In this document: positions 8,040-16,860 of the stretch, one piece after another
Layout of the letters: each line of letters opens with the position of its first letter
How positions within the stretch are numbered: the first letter of the stretch is position 1
Assembly (NCBI GenBank): GCA_937919825.1
Contig: CALFPA010000132.1
Span: 1 to 64,000, forward strand
Length of the DNA stretch: 64,000 nucleotides
From: an uncultured Spartobacteria bacterium
Lineage (GTDB): Bacteria > Verrucomicrobiota > Verrucomicrobiia > Chthoniobacterales > Terrimicrobiaceae
Direction: 5' to 3'
Position numbers and translations under genes: made by a program
Notes under the pieces: model-generated
Seen by the model: the letters and a program-made list of their open reading frames with translations, nothing else
Databases searched by the model: none
What the model was told of the DNA's origin: nothing

Positions 8040-9569
8040 ATGAAAAAACTCCTCACCCTCGTCGCGGCCCTCGCGCTTTCCTTGCCGGCAGTCCGCGCGG
8101 ATGTGGTTCTGTCTTCGATTATTTCCAACGGCATGGTGCTCCAGCGCGGGGTCAAGGCTCCGGTCTGGGGCTGGGCCGATGCCGGGGAGGAGGTCACGGT
8201 CGAATTCGGGGGCCAGGTCAAAAAAGCGATGCCTGGCCCCGGCCGCAAGTGGATGGTGGAACTCGATCCGCTGGAGGCCTCCGCCACGCCGAGGAGCATG
8301 ACGATTTCCGGGAAAAACAAGATTCTCATCGAGAATATCCTGGTCGGTGAGGTCTGGATCGCCTCGGGCCAGTCGAATATGGAGTGGACATTCGACCGAC
8401 TAGATCCGGCCGAGCGGGAGTTTGCGGAGAGCCAGAAAGAAAATCCTCTCATCCGCGCCTTCCATGTCGATAAGCACCTCAAGGCCGGAATCCCGCTGGA
8501 TGACACCTCGGGAGTCTGGAAAGATGCCGCGCAAATGGTCGCGGGGCGGAACGGCGTCTCGGCGGTCGGCTTTTTCTTTGCGTTGGATCTGGCCAAGTCG
8601 CTCGGGATCCCTGTGGCGATTCTCGATGTGAACTGGGGTGGTCAAAAGATTGAACCCTTCCTCGCTCCCGAGGGATATCAGGCCGTCGGCTTGCCTTTCA
8701 AAGAACCCGACCGCCGCATTTCCAGAAACACCCAAGCGGCCGCCCACATCATCGCGGCGGGCATGGCCTCGCTCGAGGAGTCCTACCAAGCCGCTAAAAA
8801 AGGCCTCAAGATGGGCTTCGATGTGGTCAACCCCTACGGTGATGCGGAAAATTTCATCTACAATGCCATGGTTGCCCCGCTGGCTCCCTATGCGGTTCAA
8901 GGCACGATCTGGTATCAGGGCGAATCCAACCGTGGTTCGGAAGACTACCTCAAAAAACTCCAAGCCCTCTCGGCGGGATGGTCGCAGGTCTTCCGCGTGA
9001 AGGATATGCCACTCCTGATGGTGCAAATCGCTCCATTCGACTACTCCAAAGGCAAGGATCTCAACTTGAGTCTTCTCCCGGATACGATTTGGGCGACTCA
9101 ATACCAGGCGGCCGAAACGATCCCCGGAGTCGCCGTGGTTCCTATCCATGACACGAACATCGATATCACGGATATCCATCCCATCCACAAGCGCACCGTG
9201 GGAGAGCGTCTCGCTGCAACGGCTCTCAAAAACCAGTATCGAAAAGAGGGCGTCGTCGCATCCGCCCCGCGCTTCCAATCCGCCTCCCGCGAGGGATCGA
9301 AGGCGGTCGTTTCCTTCAGCGGTATTTTGAACGGCTTGACCACCAGCGATGGACAGGCGCCATCCTGGTTCGAGCTTTCGGGTGATGGCGTGTCCTTTGT
9401 TCCCGCCCAGGCCGAACTCCGGGGGAACACCGTGCTTGTCTCCGTCGAGTCGATCCCCGAGCCGAAATTTGTCCGCATGGGCTGGCGCGATGTCGCCATT
9501 CCGAACCTCAAGGACAAAGACGCCTGGCCGGCATTCTCCTTCCCTTCCCAGCCAGTGACGCAGCAATAG
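8040..9569 (+). CDS. Secreted SASA-type carbohydrate esterase (sialate O-acetylesterase-like)
   Basis: A 509-aa exported SGNH-type esterase expected to remove O-acetyl groups from sugars; sialate specificity is not implied. The signal peptide is MKKLLTLVAALALSLPAVRA. The N-terminal beta-sandwich region starts ISNGMVLQRG. The catalytic block is GEVWIASGQSNMEW with the nucleophilic Ser near residue 110. The PYAVQGTIWYQGESN block and the late DIHPIHK segment (Asp-x-x-His) complete the family pattern. It sits among sulfatases and GHs, consistent with deacetylation of the same glycan. Confidence 0.88.
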   Translation: MKKLLTLVAALALSLPAVRADVVLSSIISNGMVLQRGVKAPVWGWADAGEEVTVEFGGQVKKAMPGPGRKWMVELDPLEASATPRSMTISGKNKILIENILVGEVWIASGQSNMEWTFDRLDPAEREFAESQKENPLIRAFHVDKHLKAGIPLDDTSGVWKDAAQMVAGRNGVSAVGFFFALDLAKSLGIPVAILDVNWGGQKIEPFLAPEGYQAVGLPFKEPDRRISRNTQAAAHIIAAGMASLEESYQAAKKGLKMGFDVVNPYGDAENFIYNAMVAPLAPYAVQGTIWYQGESNRGSEDYLKKLQALSAGWSQVFRVKDMPLLMVQIAPFDYSKGKDLNLSLLPDTIWATQYQAAETIPGVAVVPIHDTNIDITDIHPIHKRTVGERLAATALKNQYRKEGVVASAPRFQSASREGSKAVVSFSGILNGLTTSDGQAPSWFELSGDGVSFVPAQAELRGNTVLVSVESIPEPKFVRMGWRDVAIPNLKDKDAWPAFSFPSQPVTQQ

Positions 9570-9588
9570 CAACGAGAGAATTTAAACC

Positions 9589-10458
9589 GTGAAAATCGCA
9601 CTACTTACCCTCTGTATCGGCGTCTCCAGCTTGTCTCTCGCTCAGAACGCCCAAACGGCAACCGCCTCGAAACTTATGATCGTCGCCCACCGGGGGTCTT
9701 CCGCACAGGCTCCAGAAAATACCCTGCCCGCCTTCCAACTGGCTTGGAAGCAAGGTGCCGATGCCATCGAGGGCGACTTCCAGTTGACCAAGGACGGGCA
9801 CATCGTGTGTTTCCATGACAAGGACACGAAGCGCGTCGATGGCCAGCAACTCGCCATCGCCGACGCCACCTTGGAGGAGTTGCGTCAACTCGATGTGGGC
9901 AGCATTCAGCCCCAAAACTCTGAGCGCGCCCTCCGCGCCTGGAGCAGCGACCAATACAAAGGCGTCCAGATGCCGACGATTGCCGAAGTTTTCGCCACCG
10001 TGCCTGCGGGAAAGAAAATCTTCATCGAAATCAAGTGCGGGCCCGAAATCATCGATCCTCTCCTGCGTGAACTCGCCTCCAGCGGATTGACCCCCGATCA
10101 GGTCGTGGTCATTGGCTTCGATAGCGCGTTGCTCAAATCCCTGAAAGATCGCGATCCGAAATGGCAGGTTGCCTGGCTTTGCTCCTTCGACAAAAAACCC
10201 AACGGCAAGCCCCGCATGGCCCCGGCCAGAGTCCTGAAAACCTTAAAGGCCATGCGCGCCCTCGCCCTCATGTCCGGCAGAGGGGATGTGGATAAGGGTC
10301 TGCTCGATCAAATGCGAGCCGCCGGCATCGAGCACTATGTCTGGACGATCAACGATCCCAAACTCGGCCCCACCTACAAGGCCCAAGGCGTGGACGCGAT
10401 CATTACCGATCTGCCCGCAGAAATGCGCGCCGCTTTAGTCGCATCGACCAACCCATGA
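9589..10458 (+). CDS. Secreted glycerophosphodiester phosphodiesterase-like protein (GDPD)
   Basis: A 289-aa TIM-barrel phosphodiesterase family member starting at GTG 9589 with a purine-rich upstream stretch (GAGAG). The signal peptide ends near SLAQ. Family motifs are visible: H34-R-G, ENTLPAF, DAIEGDFQLTKDG, HD (FHDKDTKR), EIKCG, and a C-terminal VWTINDP..DAIITDLP. The known reaction is hydrolysis of glycerophosphodiesters. Its place in a sulfatase/GH run suggests it could act on a phosphodiester or related substituent of the target glycan; that is inference. It overlaps the next gene by 4 bp (ATGA), so translational coupling is likely. Confidence 0.88.
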   Translation: MKIALLTLCIGVSSLSLAQNAQTATASKLMIVAHRGSSAQAPENTLPAFQLAWKQGADAIEGDFQLTKDGHIVCFHDKDTKRVDGQQLAIADATLEELRQLDVGSIQPQNSERALRAWSSDQYKGVQMPTIAEVFATVPAGKKIFIEIKCGPEIIDPLLRELASSGLTPDQVVVIGFDSALLKSLKDRDPKWQVAWLCSFDKKPNGKPRMAPARVLKTLKAMRALALMSGRGDVDKGLLDQMRAAGIEHYVWTINDPKLGPTYKAQGVDAIITDLPAEMRAALVASTNP

Positions 10459-12677
10459 TTAAAAAAACCATCTCCATAGCGCTGGCGATCGCTTCGGCCG
10501 CAACTCTGGCCACAGCGAAAGACTACCCTGTCGGAGCTGACCACCCGCTGAAAACCATCTCGGCGGCGGCGGAACTCGCGCAGCCGGGTGATACCGTCAT
10601 TGTCCACGAGGGCATCTACCGCGAGGAGGTCAACCCACCGCGTGGGGGCACCTCCGACGCCGAGCGCATCGTTTACACGGCCGCGCCGGGCGCGAAGGTC
10701 GCCATCAAAGGCTCGGAACCCGTCAAGGGCTGGACTCGTGTGCAAAACGACACTTGGAAAGTCACGCTACCGAATAGCTTTTTCGGCAATTTCAATCCCT
10801 ACGCCGACCTGATCCGTGGGAATTGGTTCCAACCCAATGGCCGCACCCACCACACGGGGGCAGTTTACATTGATGGGCACTGGCTCATGGAGGCCCCCAA
10901 TAAAGACATAGTGCTCAAGCCGGCGGGAACGACATTGATAAGCAAGGCCCAGCCCGGTGCCAAGCTCTTGAACCTCGCCTGGCTGCAGCCGGTGGGAAAT
11001 CCCAACGGCAAGGTCCTGGCGATCTCCGCCAAGGGGCGCAAAGGAACACAGGATGTGCCTGCAGGCGAACTCGGGCAGGTTGTTGGCCGCATCAGAAACG
11101 GAAACTGGTTGGAATTCGCGGGGGTTGATTGCGGAAGCGAAAGCTACGAACTCGCCTTCCATGTCGCCTCGGGGGACTCCTTCCGAATGGAAATTCGGAA
11201 AGACAACATCGACGGCGCGGTTTTGGGCACTGCCATCATCCCGGCCACGGGTGGTTGGAATCAGTGGAAAACCGTGAAAGTGGGCACCGATGTCCTGAGC
11301 GGGGTGAACAACTTTGCGGTGGTCTTCAAAAACGACGATACGAAGAACGCGGAAGAGGTGTTCAATTACAAGGGCCTGTATGAATCCTGCCTCTGGTTCG
11401 GCGAGGTGGACGACAAGAACACGACGATTTACGCCCAGTTCAAGGATCTCGATCCGAACACACGCGACACCGAGATCAATGTGCGGCAGGCGGTTTTTTA
11501 TCCTCGCAAACCCGGACGCAATTACATCACCGTGAGTGGCTTCACCATGATGCACGCTGCGACCAACTGGGCGCCCCCGACGGCCGAGCAGGTCGGGTTG
11601 ATCGGCACGCACTGGAGCAAGGGGTGGATCATCGAAAACAACACGATCAGCCACTCAAAATGCGTGGGGATCACTCTCGGCAAATACGGCGATGAATGGG
11701 ACAACAAGGCTGCGACGGCTAACGCCTACAATGAAACCATCGAGCGCGCGATGAAGAAGGGTTGGAACAAGGAGACCGTCGGTAGCCATGTGGTGCGGAA
11801 AAACAAAGTCTCTCACTGCGAGCAGGCCGGCATCGTGGGCAGCCTCGGGTGCATTTTCAGCACGCTGGAGGGCAACGAATTTCGCCATATCCACACGCAC
11901 AAGCTCTTCAGCGGAGCGGAAACGGCCGCGATCAAATTCCACGCGCCGATCGATATGGTGATCAAGGACAACCTGGTCCGCCAATCGGGAGGCTACGGGA
12001 TACTTTGGTTGGACTGGATGGCGCAGGGAACGAGGGTTTCCGGGAACCTCTTCTTCGACAACCTCAACCAGAATGTGTTTATGGAGGTCAATCACGGCCC
12101 TTATCTGCTGGATAATAACATTTTCTTGGGAACAGCCTTGAGGAATTGGTCCCAAGGCGGAGCGTATTGCTACAACATCCTGCCCGGCGCGATCACCGTG
12201 GATCCGCAGACACGGGAGACCCCCTACCACCGTCCGCAATCTACCGAAGTGCTGGGACTCTCCAGCATCGCCGGCGGGGACGACCGGTATCTCAACAACC
12301 TGATGACGCAGCCGAACGCCTTCGCCTCGATCAAAAAAACAATCAAGAACATGGTCTTGGAAGGCAACCAGCCGGTGCAATCCGCCAAGATCCTCGAGAA
12401 GGACGACGGGATTTACCTTTCGTTCGAATTGCCGGAAATGGAGCCGACACAACCTGTCACTGCCGAACGCCTCGGCAAAACGCTCGTTTCAAAAACCACC
12501 TTTGCGAACCCGGACGGCACGCCGATGAAGATCGACACCGATTACTTCGGCAAGCCCCGCGACCCGGCAAATCCCGGAGCCGGCCCCTTCGCCGGGCTCA
12601 AACCAGGAAAACACGAGATCAAGGTCTGGCCGAAAGAACTCAGGTCGCCCGCGAATGGCGCGAATCGCCGCGAATGA
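10455..12677 (+). CDS. Secreted parallel beta-helix protein with inserted CBM6-like domain
   Basis: A 740-aa exported protein with signal peptide MIKKTISIALAIASAATLAT. Residues about 25-140 form the start of a right-handed beta-helix (KTISAAAELAQPGDTVIVHEG, REEVNPPRGG, PNSFFGNFNPY). Residues about 200-300 look like an inserted CBM6-type module (VGRIRNGNWLEFAGVDCG..WNQWKTVKVG). The rest returns to beta-helix repeats (WIIENNTISHSKCVGITLGKYGDEWDN, GNLFFDNLNQNVFMEVNHGP). The family is often annotated DUF1565/right-handed beta-helix and is probably a polysaccharide-cleaving enzyme; catalytic residues are not assigned. A paralogue is at 58943. Confidence 0.8.
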   Translation: MIKKTISIALAIASAATLATAKDYPVGADHPLKTISAAAELAQPGDTVIVHEGIYREEVNPPRGGTSDAERIVYTAAPGAKVAIKGSEPVKGWTRVQNDTWKVTLPNSFFGNFNPYADLIRGNWFQPNGRTHHTGAVYIDGHWLMEAPNKDIVLKPAGTTLISKAQPGAKLLNLAWLQPVGNPNGKVLAISAKGRKGTQDVPAGELGQVVGRIRNGNWLEFAGVDCGSESYELAFHVASGDSFRMEIRKDNIDGAVLGTAIIPATGGWNQWKTVKVGTDVLSGVNNFAVVFKNDDTKNAEEVFNYKGLYESCLWFGEVDDKNTTIYAQFKDLDPNTRDTEINVRQAVFYPRKPGRNYITVSGFTMMHAATNWAPPTAEQVGLIGTHWSKGWIIENNTISHSKCVGITLGKYGDEWDNKAATANAYNETIERAMKKGWNKETVGSHVVRKNKVSHCEQAGIVGSLGCIFSTLEGNEFRHIHTHKLFSGAETAAIKFHAPIDMVIKDNLVRQSGGYGILWLDWMAQGTRVSGNLFFDNLNQNVFMEVNHGPYLLDNNIFLGTALRNWSQGGAYCYNILPGAITVDPQTRETPYHRPQSTEVLGLSSIAGGDDRYLNNLMTQPNAFASIKKTIKNMVLEGNQPVQSAKILEKDDGIYLSFELPEMEPTQPVTAERLGKTLVSKTTFANPDGTPMKIDTDYFGKPRDPANPGAGPFAGLKPGKHEIKVWPKELRSPANGANRRE

Positions 12678-12926
12678 AAAACCAACCTCAAGGAGCGTGG
12701 GCGTCCCGCGCACCAATGACCCAAGGTAGGGATGGCTCGCCGCAGCCGTCCCAAGCCTCAGGTGCAAAGCGCCTTCCCCGTGCGAGACTCCGCCTCAAAA
12801 ATCGGGCGTCTCGGCGATCCGCCCCTACCATTGGCCACTTTCCCAATTCCGTGCTCCGATTCGCGTCCATTCGCGTCATTCGCGGGTTGTCCTCCCCTTT
12901 TCGAGCGCTCAAGCAGACACCCCCCA
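12678..12926. repeat. Intergenic repeat cluster
   Basis: No gene is supported. Modules seen elsewhere recur here: AGGAGCGTGGGCGTCCCGC (compare 376-402), a CGGCGATCCGCCCCTACC block, and GATTCGCGTCCATTCGCG followed by TCATTCGCGG, which is the reverse complement of the CGCGAAT arrays at about 21093 and 27975. Confidence 0.65.
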
Positions 12927-13883
12927 ATGAAAGCTAAGAACATTCGAATAGCCCTGCTCACTTTGTGGCTTGGAGCAAGCGCCATTGCGTCAGACCAATC
13001 AGTCAACCCGATCCTCAAAGTGGGCGATCCCGGATTTCTTTACACCGCCGATCCCGCCGCCGAGGTCTTTGACGGCAAGGTCTATGTCTATTGCTCGCAC
13101 GATCAGCCGGATGCGAAGAACTTCAAGGGCATGCAGGACTACGTCTTGCTGGAATCTTCTGATCTCAAGACATGGATCAACCACGGGGTGGTTCTGAAGC
13201 CCCGGGAGTATTCGTGGGCGTCGGGCCAGATGAACGCGCCGGATGTCGCTTACAAGGACGGGTGGTATTATTTCTATTTTCCCTACGACAAAACCCATGT
13301 CGGCGTCGCCAAAAGCCAAACCCCCGTTGGACCCTGGAGCGAGGCGGTAACGGATAAAATCGGCACAATTTTCGATCCGTGCGTGTTCGTCGACGACGAC
13401 GGGCAGGCGTATATCTACGGCAACGACCACAAGGTCGATATCGGAGACAAGGGTTGGCATGTCATGGGGGCGCGGCTGAAGCCGAATATGATCGAGTTGG
13501 ACGGCCCGTGGCAGCGGCTTTCCGAGGAGGAAGTGAATGAGGCGGTCACGGTCTTCAAACGGAACGGCAAGTATTACTTCATGGCGCGCAAAGACAAAAA
13601 GACGGTCTATTTCATGGCCGATTCGCCCCTTCCGACCAAACCCTACGCGACCTTCCAAGGGGCCGTCACAGGCGATGTGATCGGCGCTCCCGCGCACACC
13701 TCGGCGATCGAGTTTTCCGGGCAGTGGTATCTGTTTTATCACCTCGGGAGTGAGGTGAATGAGGGAAGCTTCTTCCGTCGCTCCGTCTGTTTTGACAAGA
13801 TGGAATTCAACGAGGATGGCACCATCAAACCGGTTTCATTCACGCTGGGGAAGAGCCTCGGCGGGGAAAATGAAAGTCAATGA
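12927..13883 (+). CDS. Secreted GH43-like beta-propeller glycosidase
   Basis: A 318-aa protein with a five-bladed beta-propeller pattern. ATG at 12927 opens signal peptide MKAKNIRIALLTLWLGASAIAS; upstream in-frame codons lie in the repeat region. Acidic motifs fit the GH43 triad: TADPAAEVFDGKVYVY, FDPCVFVDDDGQAYIY and NEAVTVFKRNGKYYF. GH43 members act on beta-xylosides, alpha-arabinofuranosides or galactosides; specificity cannot be read here. A paralogue is at 15500, with a sulfatase between them, suggesting a duplicated GH43-sulfatase unit. Confidence 0.82.
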   Translation: MKAKNIRIALLTLWLGASAIASDQSVNPILKVGDPGFLYTADPAAEVFDGKVYVYCSHDQPDAKNFKGMQDYVLLESSDLKTWINHGVVLKPREYSWASGQMNAPDVAYKDGWYYFYFPYDKTHVGVAKSQTPVGPWSEAVTDKIGTIFDPCVFVDDDGQAYIYGNDHKVDIGDKGWHVMGARLKPNMIELDGPWQRLSEEEVNEAVTVFKRNGKYYFMARKDKKTVYFMADSPLPTKPYATFQGAVTGDVIGAPAHTSAIEFSGQWYLFYHLGSEVNEGSFFRRSVCFDKMEFNEDGTIKPVSFTLGKSLGGENESQ

Positions 13884-13908
13884 CCCAGGCAATAGAGCAA
13901 TCCACGAT

Positions 13909-15432
13909 ATGATCAGATTCCCACAGGCCACCCTTACCTTTCTTGTGACCCTTGGTATCCTTGCCATGGATCATGTTCATGCCACGGAGGGGGAACGCCG
14001 CTCTGTCGGTCACCCGAATATCGTGGTGATCCTCACGGACGATCTAGGCTATGGCGATGTGGCGCACCTGAATCCGGAATCCAAAATCCAAACGCCCCAG
14101 CTTGATGCACTGGCTGCTGAGGGTGTGACGGCGTTGGATGCCCATTCGCCCTCTGCGGTCTGCAGTCCCTCCCGCTACGCGATGCTCACCGGGCGTTATG
14201 CTTGGCGCGGGGTTTTGAAAGCAGGCCGTCTCGACCCGTGGGATGAGCCAGTCATCGAAACCAACCGCCCGACGCTGGCGACCCTGCTCGACGCCGCCGG
14301 TTACGACACGGCGTTTTTCGGCAAGTGGCATCTCGGGTTTCTCTGGCCCTGGAAGGATGGCCAGAGACCGTCGAAGAAGGACCTCGGCAACGGCGACACC
14401 AGCAAGGCGACCAATGCGATGTTCGACTGGAGCAAGCCGATCCAAGGCGGGCCGATCGGCGCGGGGTTCGATTACTACTTCGGCGTCGATGTTCCGAACA
14501 TGCCGCCCTATGCGTTTATCGAAAACGACAAGCTGACTTGTGAGCCGGTTGATGTCGATGGCAGAAAGCTCAAGGTCATGCTCAAAGCGGGCCATATCCA
14601 CGGGAGCGGGCCCGGGCAGGCGGGATGGCAACTCGAAAACATCATGCCCGAACTCACCACACGCGTGGGGGATTACATCGGGAGCCATGCCAAGAAACCG
14701 AAACCATTTTTCCTCGTTTTCAGCATGATCTCGCCCCACACGCCGATCGTGCCCACCAAGGAATTTCAAGGCAAAAGCGGCGCGGGGCTCTATGGCGACT
14801 ATGTGGTGCAGACCGACGATGCCATCGGCAAGGTGGTCGCGGCCCTCAAAAAAGCGGGAGTTTTTGAAAACACCCTCGTTGTCGTTTCGAGCGACAATGG
14901 CCCCGAGGAGTTCACCCGGGAATTGGCCCGGACCCACCAGCACAGCCCCGCCGGACCGCTGCGCGGAATGAAGCGTGATCTCTTGGAGGGAGGTCACCGA
15001 TTGCCCTTCATCGCCTCATGGCCGGATGGAGGCATCAGCGGCGGGCGGCGGATTGATGTGACGATCAGCCTCACCGACCTCTTCGCCACATTGGCGGCCG
15101 CCACCGGATCAAAAATCCCCAACGGCGCCGCCGAGGACAGCATCGATCTCCTGCCGGCCTTGCGCGAAAACAAACCCGTTCGCTCAAACCTCGTTTACCA
15201 TGCCGCCAACGGAAAACTCGCCCTGCGCGAGGACGATTGGGTTTACCTCCGGCGCGGCGGAAACCTCAAGGAGCCGGAGTGGTATTTGCGCGAGCGCGGA
15301 GCAGACCCCCTGCCGGACACGCCGCTTCTGTTTAACCTGGCCGAGGATCCCCGCCAGTTCAAAAATCTGGCCGGCAGCCACTCCGAGCGACTCACCGCCA
15401 TGGAGGCGAAGCTCCAATCCATCGAGCGCTGA
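13909..15432 (+). CDS. Secreted type I sulfatase
   Basis: A 507-aa sulfatase. ATG at 13909 is preferred because it begins a signal peptide (MIRFPQATLTFLVTLGILAM, ending near VHA); an ATG at 13870 is in frame. Motifs are PNIVVILTDDLGYGDV, formylglycine C85-S-P-S-R, FFGKWHLG and SSDNGPEEF. It belongs to the same broad group as the sulfatases at 23424 and 28840 (LTGRYAWRG..KAGRL). The pseudogene fragment at 35633 matches its N-terminal region almost word for word (PNIVVILTDDLGYGDV then HLNPESKIQT). Confidence 0.9.
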   Translation: MIRFPQATLTFLVTLGILAMDHVHATEGERRSVGHPNIVVILTDDLGYGDVAHLNPESKIQTPQLDALAAEGVTALDAHSPSAVCSPSRYAMLTGRYAWRGVLKAGRLDPWDEPVIETNRPTLATLLDAAGYDTAFFGKWHLGFLWPWKDGQRPSKKDLGNGDTSKATNAMFDWSKPIQGGPIGAGFDYYFGVDVPNMPPYAFIENDKLTCEPVDVDGRKLKVMLKAGHIHGSGPGQAGWQLENIMPELTTRVGDYIGSHAKKPKPFFLVFSMISPHTPIVPTKEFQGKSGAGLYGDYVVQTDDAIGKVVAALKKAGVFENTLVVVSSDNGPEEFTRELARTHQHSPAGPLRGMKRDLLEGGHRLPFIASWPDGGISGGRRIDVTISLTDLFATLAAATGSKIPNGAAEDSIDLLPALRENKPVRSNLVYHAANGKLALREDDWVYLRRGGNLKEPEWYLRERGADPLPDTPLLFNLAEDPRQFKNLAGSHSERLTAMEAKLQSIER

Positions 15433-15499
15433 AGGAATCCATGGACACTCTTTCAATCAAATTTACATCAACGACACAACAGTGAAGAAGATCAATGAC

Positions 15500-16456
15500 A
15501 TGAAGAAAATACTAACAGGATTCGCGGTTGCCGCAGCGTCCGCGTCCAGCCTCATGGCGGACAACCCGATCATCAAACACATCTTCACGGCAGATCCGTC
15601 GGCACACCTCTACGAGGGAAAAGTTTTCATCTATCCTTCCCACGACCAGGACAAGCCCGACTGGTTTAACATGGTGGATTACCATGTCTTCTCGTCAACG
15701 AATCTCGTGGACTGGACGGACCACGGAGTCGCCTTGGATGTGAAGGATGTGCCCTGGGCTAAAGAGTATATGTGGGCCCCGGATTGCGCCTACAAGGACG
15801 GCATCTATTACTTCTATTTCCCGGCCAGGGACAAAGCCGGTGATTTCCGGATCGGGGTGGCGACCAGTAAATCACCATCCGGCCCGTTCAAGCCCGAGCC
15901 GAACCCGATTGAAGGGAGCTTTTCGATCGACCCCTCCGTCTTCATCGATGACGACGGTGCGGCGTATATGTATTTCGGTGGTATGGGTGAGCACGGAATG
16001 GCCAAGTCGCCGATGGTGGCGCGACTGAAGGACAACATGAAAGAATTCGCCGAAGAGCCCAAGCGCATCGAGGGGCTGGATTTCTTCTTTGAAGGCGCCT
16101 GGATGAACAAGATCAATGGCACTTACTACCTTTCCTATTCCACAGGTAATAAGAACAAGCAATACAAGCCGAGTGCCCTTGCCTACGCGACATCGGACTC
16201 ACCCTGCGGGCCATTCAAATACCGGGGAGTATTCCTGAAGTCGGTGGGCATCTGGACGAATCACCACTCCATTATCAATATCAACGGCGACTGGTATCTC
16301 TTTTACCACAACGGCGCCCTGAAGGGTGGAGGAAATAACAACCGAAGCGTGTGCATAGACCGCCTCTATTTCAACCCGGATGGCACCATCAAAATGGTGG
16401 AACCCACCAAGGAAGGCGTGCCCGCCGTGGATTTGGGTAAACCAAATGCTCAATAA
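15500..16456 (+). CDS. Secreted GH43-like beta-propeller glycosidase
   Basis: A 318-aa paralogue of the protein at 12927. ATG at 15500 gives MKKILTGFAVAAASASSLMA as a signal peptide; a GTG at 15482 is in frame but adds only six residues. Acidic motifs are FTADPSAHLYEGKVFIY, SIDPSVFIDDDGAAYMYF and FFEGAWMNKINGTYYLSY, where the Glu in EGAW is the likely general acid of GH43. The GGNNNRSVCIDRLYFNPDGTI ending is typical of GH43 proteins. It lies 67 bp after the sulfatase at 13909. Confidence 0.84.
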   Translation: MKKILTGFAVAAASASSLMADNPIIKHIFTADPSAHLYEGKVFIYPSHDQDKPDWFNMVDYHVFSSTNLVDWTDHGVALDVKDVPWAKEYMWAPDCAYKDGIYYFYFPARDKAGDFRIGVATSKSPSGPFKPEPNPIEGSFSIDPSVFIDDDGAAYMYFGGMGEHGMAKSPMVARLKDNMKEFAEEPKRIEGLDFFFEGAWMNKINGTYYLSYSTGNKNKQYKPSALAYATSDSPCGPFKYRGVFLKSVGIWTNHHSIININGDWYLFYHNGALKGGGNNNRSVCIDRLYFNPDGTIKMVEPTKEGVPAVDLGKPNAQ

Positions 16457-16477
16457 TCTTGCCCGAAAGCATTTTAT

Positions 16478-16509
16478 TTAACCACGGAGGACACGGAGAG
16501 CACGGAGGG
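16478..16509. repeat. CACGGAG dispersed repeat
   Basis: The sequence TTAACCACGGAGGACAC (16478-16494) is followed by a degenerate CGGAGAGCACGGAGG. The same 17-mer occurs in inverted orientation inside the coding leaders at 16813-16829 and 18637-18653, and a diverged direct copy lies at about 18247-18280. The rest of 16457-16620 shows no gene. Confidence 0.75.
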
Positions 16510-16620
16510 AAATCAGTTGCTCGAATTTTTCGAATAACTGCTGCTGCCGGCAAAATCTCCAACGCTCCCTAAAACCTTCCTGTGAACCCTTTAAATCTTG
16601 TCATCCTGTCTAAAAACACC

Positions 16621-16860
16621 ATGCAAAACCTCTTCTTCCGCTCCGTGTCCTTTGACTCGCTCGCTCCCGCTCGTTTGATTCCCAGATTTCCCAATCTGCT
16701 CCTCCTGCGGAGCTGCCTTTGGCAGTCTATCTCGACCTTCCCAAGGTCTCGGTTCGCCCCTTCGCGGCCAACCTTCGGTTGCTCTACCTCGCGCCTGCCC
16801 CGGCGCTCGGTTGTGTCCTCCGTGGTTAATTTTCTTCTTCTGCTCCCCGCGTTCGCGATG
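16621..16860 (+). repeat. Repeat-derived 5' coding leader, copy A
   Basis: From its ATG (MQNLFFRSVSFDSLAPARL) to AFAMAS this segment matches the 5' end of the GH95 gene at 18523-18687, apart from an extra insertion of about 80 bp (roughly 16675-16755). It contains the CACGGAG repeat 17-mer in inverted orientation. The shared part encodes SVVNFLLLLPAFAMAS, a signal-peptide-like hydrophobic stretch. Confidence 0.8.
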
